A stretch of DNA of 64,000 bases from Cricetomys ansorgei. Taxonomy: Eukaryota > Chordata > Mammalia > Rodentia > Nesomyidae. This document shows, one piece after another, positions 39,101-52,300 of this stretch; positions within the stretch are counted from its first letter, which is position 1; each line of letters opens with the position of its first letter. The translations under genes and the position numbers were made by a program. The stretch spans positions 63,205,501 through 63,269,500 of the forward strand of contig JAMJFZ010000107.1 in NCBI GenBank assembly GCA_026225945.1. Reading direction: 5' to 3'. Below the pieces are notes generated by a model. It saw only the letters and a program-made list of their open reading frames with translations. It was not told where the DNA came from and did no database searches.

Positions 39101-41350
39101 TGATGGACCAACCCTTTCTCCCCAAACTGTTTTTGGTCGTGGCGTTTTATTGCAGCGATAGAAACACTGCGGTAACGGCATTGAGTGTTTGAAATGAATT
39201 TAATCATTCAGGGACGCCCAAAACAGACCTCTGCCACTATGACTTAGGAATCCAACATACATAAATACACTTTAAGGGAGTTTGAATGGAGATAACCTGC
39301 GTAGGTGGACAATACGGATCCCAGAAAACAGGTCGTTAAATGGAAATCTTGGTGCCAAACATGGGATACTTCCTTATGAGTTATGGGTCACAGAGGCCCC
39401 CGAGAACCCCCAAAACAACATAGGCTACTGCTATTGCTCTTGGCTACCGACTAGAATGAGATGGTCAGAACTATCGAAGACAACACACACTTTGGCTGAA
39501 GGACGTAGAGAAATTGACCTGGGACTGACTGGGGAACTTCTGTCTGATGGCTAGCTTCTTCACAGACCTGGGAAATGCCACCGTGGGGAAGAGGACACCA
39601 GTGATATGTTTCAGCACTGGATCCTGTGTGCTGTACAATACTGAACTCCTAGGCTCACCGTGGCTCCTGGGGCGGTAGACCTGTGACTGCTGGGGCGGGG
39701 TAACCAATTAATTTCTGATTGCTACATCATGCCTCGTACTGAAAACCTGGTCAAAAGCCCGTAGCTAAAATGGTAATAGGTTCTGGTGGGAGACTTCCTA
39801 TTGTTTTGCTAAACGAATGCTGTCAAAGTGCCTTCTAAATATTTATATTCTACACACAGATCTTTGCAGCGTTCAGTCTTTGTCAGTGAAGCTTCATTTT
39901 GCAATGACTCAAAGTGCTGAAAATGGCGACTGCGAGTTTTCAGCCCTAAATGGGGAGACTGTATAACCCTTCCCGACTGCACCCCTCCAGGGATCAGGGA
40001 AGACAGAAAGAAGGAGTTGGAGGATGAGGAGGTTGCCCGGAAATGCTGTTTTCTTGGAGAGTGTGGCTTCTGGTAGTCTGCCCACGCTGTAGCAGATGGC
40101 CACACCCCCATGTGCGTATAAGTCGCACTGATTGGATACAATAGATAACTAAAATGTAAAAAAAAAACCATAAGAGAACAGGAAGCCCGGAGGGGAACGT
40201 GTGGGGAGTCCTTGGGGGCTCAGAGTGGGGAGAGGGGTTAGAAAAACTCAGAATACACTGTATACGTGTATGAAATTCTCAAAGGATAAATTAACTAATT
40301 TAAATGTTAAATGTTAATGTTAAAAAAAGAATACATATTTAACTTATAACATAGCATTTTCTTACTTCGTCCTGACAAAATAGCAAAAACATGCCACAAT
40401 TCCTTGTAAATCCTCCCATCAAAAGGGTGAATCTATTTTCTTTTCCCTTCATTAGGCCTGGCTTTGTGGTTTGTTTGGTTCAATAGGATGGCATGGTTTA
40501 AGAACGCCGTACAGGGCTTAGCGTGCGTCCTGAGAGACTTGGTAGTTCTCGTAACCCTTACCATTACCAGTATGTAAAAAAGGCTGAATTTTGGCCTCCT
40601 TGGGCCGAACAGGGAAGTTTGACTTTGAGAACAGATATCATAAAGAGCCACCTAGCCAAGCTCCTGAGGACCGGCAAATCCTCAGAGGACTCCGCAGCGG
40701 CTCAGAGATGTGCGAGTGCCCAGCTGAGACAGACTGTCCTGTTCTGGATCACTAGTACTAACTCATCTAAGTCCCATACAATCCTGTAAGCCACAGTATC
40801 ACAAGGTTAAAAAAGTAGTGATTATAAGCCAGTAACATTTTAGAGTAGCTTATAATTTGCGACACCAAATTAATCCCAATCGGCTGTGAGTTTTAGCTGA
40901 AGGAATAGCGTTTAGGAGTGTATGAATGTCGCTAGCTATCGACTCCACAGTGTACACTCACTGAGGGTGAGCACGTGCTACGTGAGTATCCTCACCTTAA
41001 TCGGGTTTCTGTAGAGAGACTGCCTTCCAGACGCAGGGAACGACATGGCAATAATGCGCTCTGGAAATCAAAGTAACGGCTATGGTGAATACCACAATAG
41101 AGATGACACGACATACAAAAATTTCATCTGTGTATAACGAAATTCATTTTTTATAGAAAAATAATGTCCAAGGTAGAAAAAGTAACACAATCTCAGGAAA
41201 ATCAAAATGATATATTACATTAAATTATCCAATATAATCATAGCCATCAAATTGACACCGTGCTCCTGAGACTCACTTGGTTCATCTATGGGTCACAGAT
41301 TTTTGGACTAAGTCTGCAGCTCCTTCAGTGGGAGTGAACTCAATCTCTCC

Positions 41351-41387
<37 letters not shown>

Positions 41388-44300
41388 CCCCAAACCAAAG
41401 ACAACAAGCCTGGGTTGCAGTAAAAGCAGGACCTGCCAGTGTGCATTGCTGCCCACATGACTCAGAAAAATCTGAGATCAACAGAGTAGAAGTCTCAGTT
41501 TCTGGAATTGTAAGAAGATAAAAAAAAGTCTCCTGGGGCCCTGGGACCAATGGGAACTGCCAGAACTGAACATATGGATGAACTGAAAGTATTTCAGCCC
41601 ACAATGCAGCCCACCCTCTCTACCGCAACCCAGTCGCTCTAGTTTGAAATGACGCTGACAGATACTTCCATCGCAAGCTCACACTTTCAGCGCTCGTACG
41701 GATAAAGAATGCCTTGAAATAGCGTGGCAGAACAAGAGAATGTAGTATCTATCACTCACAAGCAAAACGCAAAATTACTCTAGTAAGCAAATCAACAGTA
41801 AGTTTCACAAACCAGTCACGTAAGTGAGGTCTAGGTCAAAACCATCCTTCCTGTATCGTCTTTTGTTTCCTGAAACCTGAATTAGAAAGCACAAAGTTGT
41901 AAAACATGAATCAACAGGAAAAAGAACATGACACACATATCCACACACTTTGCAAGTATTTCCTGAAACACAGAACAGATGTTGCTGTCACTCACCAGCC
42001 GTCTAGTCAGCCGTTCAAGATGTCTCTTTTGATGAGCCAGTTGCAAAATTCTTATCAGAATGAGAAACCTTAGAGGTCGAAATAAAACTGCCAATCTAAA
42101 TAAATTCATAGATAAAAATTTAAACGCCCCCTCTTTTTTTTTTTTCAAAAACAGAATATTCGGTAATATGGATTAACTTTAACACTTTTCTATCTATCTA
42201 TCCATCTGTTTATCTATCTATCTATCTATCTACATATCTATCTATCCATTTTTGGAGGTGCTGTGATCAAGTGCAAGGCCCTCTGCATGCTTGGCAAGTT
42301 GCTCTACTCTGAGCTCTGCTTCTAGCTCTGTATTCAGTTTGGAACAGGGGTTCTTGGCCAGGACAAGGGTTGCTTGTCCTCATGTAGAAGACAATTAATT
42401 GGCCATGTCTAGAGACACTTTGATTGTCATACTATTATGTAAATACGCTGCTACTACATCAAGTAGATAAGACCAGGCCTCATCATGAATGGCATTCATT
42501 GTCTACCAGAATTATTTGGCCTAAAATGTCAATAATGTTAAGTTTGGGAAAGACAGACTCACAATGTGTGGTTTAACTCCACCATTTTTCTTTTTCCCTC
42601 CCCCAACTCCTCTTTTTTTGTGTATATGTGTATGTGTTCATCAAAACATTGCCTGTCTTATTTATACCAGTAAACAGGGAATCACAACAGCTGGTGAAGT
42701 CACATGGGAAAACAGACCGAAATACTAACCAAGTATGCTGGCTGGTGTTTCTCTCACCATCACAAACATCAAGGTAGAGAACTACTGCTCTGAAACACAG
42801 AGTCTTTAAATTTGAGGCCACGTGAACAAGTCACCTGGAAAAACTTTTTAAATTTCTTTAAAGCATGGCGGGTGGACTGAAGGGATGGCTCGGCAGTTAA
42901 GAGCACTTGCTCTTAAGATCCGGATTTGGTTCCCAACACTCACGTGTCAGCTCACAACCAGCTGCAATTCCAGTTCTAGGGGATCCAATGCCCTTTTCTG
43001 AACTCTGCAGGCACTGTTCACATGTCGTGTGCATACATACATTCATGCAGGAAAAACACCCACACACATAAAATACAAATAAACACATTTTTATAAAAAA
43101 TAATGCATGGGATAATGGAGCTCCAGAGCTACTAATTCAGTGGCCCTAAGGTGGCACTTGAGAGGGGTATCAGGTGATTTCTAAAACACAACACATTTAG
43201 TTGAATCCTGGAATGAAGCCTGAGAAGTTAGGGTACAGAAAGAAACCAGTTATTTGATAAACAGATAAACTCACCTCCATCTTCATCCCAATACACACAT
43301 GTTTTTCTTTCCTTCATTGCCATGGTAAAAAGGAGGAGAAAGTGGGGGAGAAGCAGGGGAGGGGGAAGAAAACAGAACTATCCTAACAAACTCTAACTTC
43401 CAGAGTTTTCTCATCCCCACCTCAACTATACTGCCAAACTCTTCCTCTCCCTTGCTGTCCACGTTACCTCCTGGTTTCCTGCTTTTCACTAGTCTTTAGG
43501 GATCTTAATCGAAGTCACTCCAATTATATGCATGTTTAATACTCTCTCATAGGAAAATGGGTTATAGGGAAGCCTCAGGACTACAGATCTTTATATGTAA
43601 GGCATTTGTGACTGAAGCACAAATGGGAATTTATGGATAGTTTCATAATGTTGTGAAGTTAAAGTCCACAGAAGAGTTAAGTCTCATTTTCATTTTTTTT
43701 CCTTTGCGTATTATCTCTTATTCAGCTAAAGATCCTCAGTCTGTCTACCATTATCTGGTCCCTAAATGCCAACATCTTCTAGTTTCAAAGGACATGGAGA
43801 TTGATATAAACATTTCACTTTTAAACCACTTATCTGGTACAGAGCCAAAGAGTTCCAAGTTAAATTATTAAATAATACCAGGGGAAATGCAATAAAACAA
43901 AGGAAAGAAACAACCAAAAAGAAAAGAAGAAAAAGAAACAAAAGAGGAGCTTTGAGAGGCAAGTCGCATGTTTCCTACCTTGGGATATCTCTAAAAAACT
44001 TCCTGTCATAAAATACGTAAGTGATGGCTAAAAGCAGAGTCACACCAATAACGACAGCATCTAGGGTGTTCAGTAAATCAGAAAAATAATGGCGTTTCCT
44101 GGAGCAGGGAGATGGGAGAGTTTCAGAGCACATGTTACTTGACTCATCTTCATGAAGAATTCTATCTTCAGCCCTATTTGTAGTCTCAGGGAGAAGTAGG
44201 TGGGTCATCCTACTCTCGCCTGAGACTCTAACCATTTGCTGGCTACTGATCCCCACCCCAACGCCCGTGTGCAGTTCTGTCCCACGCACACGTGTTTTGT

Positions 44301-44563
44301 GGGGGTGTGAGGGTTGACTGTAGTTGAGAGCTAGCCATGAAGCTTTTGAGAGTCATCAGCTGTGAAGGAGTACAGCTAGCTCCTCGAGCTGCCCATGCTT
44401 CTGTGAGTAACCTCAACAAACCCACTGGCTCACCAAAATAAAAAGAGAATCTGCCTTAATGTCTTTAAAATGCATTGTTAAGACTATTGGACTAAGGGAA
44501 AAGCAGAGCATCGATAGAAAGTTTCCAAGTAGTAAATTCATCTATCTATCTAATCTATCTATC

Positions 44564-44599
<36 letters not shown>

Positions 44600-47500
44600 G
44601 TCTATCATGTATCATCTATCCATCCATCTACCTACGTACCTACCTATAATCTATCAACTATCTATCTATCGATCACCTATCTCTATTTATCACCTATCTA
44701 CCACCTATTTATCTATCTACTTATCACCTATCTATCACCCTATCATCTATGTACCCATCTATCAATCTGTCGCATATCTGTCTATCACCTATATCAATCA
44801 ATCACCTATTTATCTATATATCACCTATTATCTATCATCTGTCTGTCTATCTACCTATCATCTATCTATCTATCATCATCATCAATCTATGTATCTATTA
44901 TCTATCATCTATCTATCTATCCATCATCTACCTATCATCTATCTATCATCATCATCAATCTATGTATCTATTATCTATCTATCTACATATATATATCATC
45001 TATATATCATCTATTTGTCTATCTATCTATAAGTGTCAAGATAGCAATTCACACTTGATAAGAGATAGAACCAAATCATTGAATGAGCGGCAAGCACTGC
45101 CTTCTGTGCAGGGGAAGTAGGGGGCTGTGCATTGCTGGTGAGCGAATGACGCTGAATACGGAGTTTAGAGAAACTGGGATTGTGAGAGGATACTCTAGGG
45201 GAGAGGGCTCCACTGTTTTGGACTCATGATCTGGAGTTGTACTCCTGCTGGGTTTCAATGAACTGAAAAGGTCCGCCCAGAGCAAAACCAGACCACCTTT
45301 CTTAAGACGTGATCGTTGGTCTTCTAGAGAAAGTTTCTTCTGATTTTGAGATAGCACCTATGTTTAGATTGATGTTTTCCAATATTTTAAGGTAGTTTAT
45401 ATTTTATTAGCATATGTAAATTATGCAAATTAAACAAAAGGTTTCATTGTAACTTCTAATACATGTGAATAAAATATTTTGACCAGATTCACTGCCCAAT
45501 GCCTTCGCTTGTCTCCCTCCTGCTGACGCCCTTCCTCTCCCCAGCTAGGCCCCTTCTACTTCCGAGTCTGTTTTGTAGTTGGAGTTTCATTAGGGTTCCT
45601 TAGAGGAGTATGGGTGAGGGCTCATTTAGAGAAGCGTGGGCACCTCACCAATGGTTACATCACTGAGGATGTTGAGAGAGTCCTTTTAAAACTCTGAGAA
45701 ACTGGGCACTGACAGCCATCTTTAGCTCAAAAAAGGGCATGGAGATAAAAAAAAAAAAAAAAAAGTCAGGAAAGGAGAGAAATTGTACTCCGAGATGCTC
45801 TGAAAATAGTATAAAGAAGCTGGGGAACTGAGACCGTGACTCCCAATGCACTCCAGCCTCGAGGTGTGGCCCGCCCACCCGTCTGCTTAGAGAACCAGTA
45901 AGCAGAGATCGACTCCCGTTTTACTGTAGGTGTTGCTGATGGGAAGAACATGCCTCTGAATTTTTCTGCACTAAAACTAAAGTTTTTATTTTCACTGAAA
46001 TGTGAATTACTTGTGATGAGTTCTCTAGTATGTCGTCAAATTTTATTTAGACTTCAAATCAATCAAATATTACCATTTGCACATCACATACATGTTCCTT
46101 TTATTAATGTACATACAGACACGGTGGTTGCCTGACTCATCCTTGAAGCCTTTTTAAGCTTTAGCAATTGAGAGAATTATCTACAATACATTGTTGTAAA
46201 ATAGAGGTACAGTGATAGCACTGATAATGTCACTATGCACATAACTGGCTTTAAATTATTGCTTTTCTGTGGGACATACCTACAAGGAGAATTATTTTGA
46301 TGAAGAAGAATACCTTTGGTTGAGCCGACCTGAAAATTCTTACAGGATACTTCTTATAGCATGGCAAAAATGGCTTTGTGTTTTAAAAACATAAACAAAA
46401 TCACACTTACCCTTCTACATATACTCGAAGAAGAACATCCACAAGGAAAAACAAAGCAATAGCTAAAGAAACTGAACGATACTCCAAAGACATATACATT
46501 TTGTTGTTGGCTTGATGTAGATCTATAGCCACAAGACTCATGTCCAGAAAGATCAGAAAAATCCCAAATATTCTAAAACAGATAAATAAATAGAGTAGAG
46601 GTGTTGCTTCCACTGTTACATGGCATCAAAGTCAATAACCAGATGACCCCCCCCACCACCACCACCAAGTACTTATTCAGAGTTAAACTGTCCTGCGGCA
46701 GAAAGAACGGTGTTGCTTTAGAATCTTAAAAAATATATTTAGTGGTTAGTAGACTAAGTGTGTGCTCAGCCCCTCCACACTTCCTGTGGCCGGGCTGTTG
46801 CTTCAGGACTCCAAGGTAGAGCAACAAATCCGAATGAAAGTCACAAGCTTCTTGATGCCAACTCTGTAAACGCTCAGAATCCCTAGGGAGGTTTTATAAC
46901 CCTAGCATCTAGCTGCTGACGGGAGCAGATGCAGAGGCTCTCGGTCAAATGAAGTCACTTTAATCCAAATAAGTTCAAGACTTTAGCCACAACAACAGCA
47001 GCAAAATAAGTGAAAGCAATAACATATTCCCTTTAAAAAACACTTTAACCAGTCAAAAGTTTTTCTCAGCGAAAATTTCAGAAAATACATGATTCCGTAT
47101 TCACGGTTGCACACATGGATCCTGCACAAAGGACAGGTACATGAGGGAAAAATTCAGTTCCATAAATATCCGTGTGACTGACTGAACGTCTAAGCCTCCC
47201 CTAAGCCTTTTCTTGCATAGTCTCAAAAAACTCCTATAAATTATTTTCCTAAACTACAAAGATGAATCAATTCAACTTTAAAGTTTTTTTTTTTTTAAAC
47301 AACTGAAGATCTAATTAAAATATTATTTATTTGGGAGTTAGCAAGATAGCTCAGTAGTAAAACACCTGCCACTCAAGCATAAAGACCTGACTTCTGTCCC
47401 CAGTGTCTATGTAAAAGCTTGGGGGCAGTACTGCACCTGGAATCCCAGCTATAGGTGAGGCAGAAGCGTAAGAATCCCTGGAGCTCATTGGCCAGTCATC

Positions 47501-48380
47501 TAAGCCTAATCAGTGAGCGCCATGTACAATAGGATATCTCACCCCTCCCTCTTTTTTTAGGGTCTCTCTGTTGTAACTTTGGCTGTCCTGGAACTCACTA
47601 GATCAGGCTGACCTCGAACTCACAGAGATCCTCCTGTCTCTGCCTCCCGAGTGCTGGAATTAAAGGTGTGTGCCACCACTGCCCAGCTGACAGAATCCGT
47701 TTATAAAAATAAATAAATAAATAAATAAACCAATTAAATCATTCCTAGTGGTATTCTGCTATACTTATAGGTCGGTGCCTAGCCCGAATGTCATCAGAAA
47801 GTGTTTCTCTAGCTGCTGATGGGAGCTGATGCAGAGATTCTCAGTCAAACATTAGAGGGAGCTCAGGCACCCCATGGGAGAAGGGGAGGAAGGATTGTAG
47901 GAGCCAGAGGGGTGGAGGACGCCAGGAGAACACTACCCACAGAATCAACTGAGCAGGGTTCATAGGGGCTCACAGAGACTGAAGCCGTAATCACAGAGCC
48001 TGTATGGTCTGTGCTAGGTCCTCTGCATATATGTTATGCTTGTTTAGCTTGGTGTTCCTGTGGGTCTCCTAGCTGTGGGAGTGGGGGCAGGGATGCCTGA
48101 TTCTTTTACCTGCTCTTGGGATCCTTTCTTCCCACTGGGTTGCCTCACCCAGCCTTGATATGAGTGTGCCTAGTCTTACTGTATTTTGTTATGCTGTGTT
48201 TGGTTGGTCTACTGTTTTCTGAAGGCAAACAGATGAAGAGTAGATCTTGGGGAGATGGGGGAGGGACTGGGAGGAGTTGAGGGAGGGGAAACTGGTCGGA
48301 TGTATGGTATGAAAAAAGAATAATTTTTTTTAAAAAGATGACAAGAGATTGAAGAAGATACCCAGTGTTAACTTGTGGCC

Positions 48381-48426
<46 letters not shown>

Positions 48427-49230
48427 CTGCAATACTCGGGTACATATTTGTACGAATAGGTACAACACCATACACACACACAATACTAATTTTAATTAAC
48501 ATGCCACTGTTAGATTTGAGCAAAAAACATTTCTTTGTATATCTTAATGTTCAGTTTTAACCAAACTTCCAAGATAGATTAGATCACATTAAATGTGAAT
48601 ACATGAGCTAATTAACAACATATTGACAATGGATGTTCTTTTACTTTGTTCTGTCTTGCCTTTTTGAGGTCCTTTCTCATTAAACTTCTAAAATTAAGTG
48701 TCATAAATATTTAATACTTCCATTTCCAGAGCTTTGCATACCTGAAGGCAACCGATGATATAAGGTAATGCACAAATTTCTTAATCTCGTTGCTGTAAAA
48801 GTTAGTAAAATTAAATCAATCACATATTTCCCGTAAGATACATCATACATTTAGCAAAACTAAAGCTCTTTGTAAGTATAAACTGTAAAGAAAATCTTCA
48901 TTGATCGTAGACCAAAATGGTCCCTGTTAGGAAACTGTTTACATTTTTGCTTTTTTGTGTGTTCCTATCTAGGGTATATGTGAATAAAATACCATGTTTT
49001 GGATATTTAATAACATATCCTTTGCTCGTCAAGCCTCAACTCCAACTTCAAGGGAACTTTAAACTTGGAACTAATCAGCTAAAGCATTGCAATGGCGTGG
49101 AGATGGGAAAAGAGTGGTTTTAAAAAGTATTCCAGTGTCAGCTCTTCCATTAACAAATCAGGATCTTGTGCAAGTTATCAAATTTGGAGAGAGCTCAGTG
49201 TCCGAGCAACAAAATAATGAGTTTCTTAAA

Positions 49231-49302
<72 letters not shown>

Positions 49303-52300
49303 AAAAGAAAGAAAGAAACCAAAGGATCACTCCCAAACGCTTTCAGTAAAGCCAGAATTATTCTAATGCCCGACCCAGGTAAAGACATAACATAATTACA
49401 GGTAGATATTCCTGATAAACATAGATACAAAAATCTTGAGTAAAATACTAGCACACTGAATAAAAAACATAGATTTAGAAAGTCATCCTCCATGATAAAG
49501 TTGGCTGAACCCCAGAAATGCAGTGTTGGTTCAACATACATAAGTCAACAAATATAATAAACCGTGTAAGTAATGAGAAAAATTGTAATGATTATTTCAA
49601 GAGATGTGAAAACAGCCTTTGGAAAAATCCAACATGCTTTCATGATAAAAATCCTAGAGGTAGTAGAACTCGAAGTAATGTGCGTCTACATAATAAAGGG
49701 CACATGTGAAAGATCCACTGCCGCATTGTCCTGCATGGGGAAAAGCTCAGAGCAATTGCATTAAAATCAGGATGAGACAGGGCTTCCCACTATCCCAACA
49801 ATATAGTGCCAGAAGCACCGGCCAGATCAATAAGGCAAGAGAAGGAAATTACAGGTCTACAAACAGGAAAAGAAGAAGTCAAAATGTCCTCATTTGCAGA
49901 TGACATGAGATCCCAAAATTCCACCAGAAAACTAGGAACAATCAACGGTTAGGGCCAAGTGGCATAGTACACATCAACTTACCAAAACCAATAGCTTTTC
50001 TGTACACCAACAGAAAACGCACCGAGCAAGAGATTACGGACACACTGATTTACAGCAGCATCGAAGACACTAAAATATCTAGGAATAGACCTAACCAAGG
50101 AGGCGAAGGCTTCTATAACCAAAACATCAGATCTCGGAAGAAAGTGATTGGGAAAGACACCAGAAAGTGGAAAGACAATCCATGCCCATGGATTGGTAGC
50201 ACTGATATTGTGAAGATGACTATCCCACCGAAAGTAGCTGACAGATTCAATTCAATCTCAGTTAAAATCCCTAATCTCATTTTTCACAGAAACAGAAAAA
50301 ATTCCTAAAATTCATATGGACACCAGAAAAGACTCTGGATAGCCAAAGCAAACCTGAACAAAATGAATAGTGCTGTAGGGATTGCCAGTTCAAACTTCAA
50401 GTTATATTACAACATGGCACTGTCACAAAAACAAATGTGTCCACTAATCACCAAATAGAAGGTCCAAGCATGCATAAGTACAGCCTTCTCAGACCTGACA
50501 AAGAGGCAAAAACAGACACAGGAGTAAAAACAACATTTTCAACAAATAGTCCTGGAAAATCTGGATATCCACACGCAGAAGATTGAAATTAGATCTCTAT
50601 CTAATGACTGTCACCCTAACCCAAAAACTAGATATGAGTAGATCAAGGACCTCAGCTTGAAACTTGAAACTCAAAAGAAAACAAGCACTTTCTACAAGAC
50701 ATAGGTACAGGAAAGAAATTTCTGAACAGGGCTTCAGTTGCCAAGGAATTGAGGACAGAATTGACAAGTAAGGCCACATAAAAGCAAGTTGCTTCTGTTG
50801 TACAGATCAGGAAATAACCAACTGAGTGAAAAGGAAGGCTACGGAACATGAATCTTTGCTAATTACGCATCTGGCAGGGAGGATTAATATCTACAATATA
50901 CAAAGAACTAAAGAAAAAATAAGAAGTAAATAACAAAATAAGAAAAAAATTAAGTAACTAGATGAATTTTAAAAAATTAAAAATGGGCTAGGAATAGGAA
51001 CAGAGAGATTCCAATAAAAGGAATAAAAACAGCTTTAAAAACCCTCGAAAGTGTTCATCATTCTTAGCAAACAGGGAAATGCAAATCAAAAACCTCGAAG
51101 GCATCATCTCACTCCAGTCAGAATAGCTATGACCAACAACACAACTGACAACAGAGGCTGACAAGGTTGTGTAGAAAAAGAAGCATCGTTCACTGTTGGT
51201 AAGAACGTGAATTTGTGCAGTCTGGAAATCGGTGTCGAAAATCCTCAAAATGTTTTTTAAAGAATCTACCATATGATCTAGCTATACCACCCCTCGGCAT
51301 ACAGCCAAAGGACTCAACATCCTACCCCACAGTTAATTATTCAACAGTGGCAGCTAGGAGATAGAACAACCTACACGTCCTTCAACAGATGAGTGGATGC
51401 TGAAAATGAAGTACATGTTCACCGTGGAATACTATAGAGCTATAGAGAAAAATGAAATCGTGAACTTTGCAGGTAAATGGATGGACCTAGAAAGTATTAT
51501 ATTGAAGGAGGCAACCCAGATCCAGAAAGATAAATGCTACGTGTTCTCTCTCGTCTGAAGTTCTCAGCTCCAAATCTTCAGATGTGGGTACGCAACATGG
51601 AGTGACCACAGAAGCCAGGAAATATAAAGGGACCATAGGGGGAAGCGGGGTTGAGAAGAAGATACAGGAGATACGAAGCTGTTATACTTCAAAAAAGCTT
51701 ACCTTTTTTTGGAGTGGAATGAAAAGAAAATGCTTTGCTCGGTCTGCCTGAATTTTACCACAGCTCTCCCTGACTTTTCCATTAGGGAAAATGTTTAGCT
51801 AATACGCAGATTGTGATAAGGTGGTAGTATGACCTCTTCGGAATGATGGTTTTTTTTTTTAAAAGTAAGTGGAAGTGGGAATTCTAGGTACTTGGAAGAC
51901 ACCATTTGCATTCATTAGCTGGCCCTTTGTTTTCCATGTACCATCTGAACACCAACAAATTAAAATGGTGGTCAGTGATTTCATTGTCGGTAGTGCTTGT
52001 CCTCTACGGCACTGAGAGAAGCAGATCAGGGATTATCCAAAGAGCAGAATTCTGAATGCATCCATAATTCAGACACAAGTGACTTTAAGAATGCACTGTT
52101 TTGTTTTGGAGAATACATACAAATGCAATTAGACCTGTGCAACAGGAAATACCCCAAGTAAGATTATTCAGAAATGAATTAAAAATCAAATAAGATCTCA
52201 ATGAGCGTGAGGGCGACATCTATCACCAAAAATATGCTCCTTTCACTGCCATTCCTCTCAAACAAAAATCTATAAACTGTGAGCCGGAAGATATTTAGGA

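Noticed and set aside
44459..45058. 199-codon Ser/Tyr/Ile open frame
   Set aside because: It is a product of the (TATC)n array in three frames.
49087..49541. Lys/Glu/Arg and Phe/Leu/Ser frames
   Set aside because: They come from the (GAAA)n array at the start of the L1 relic.
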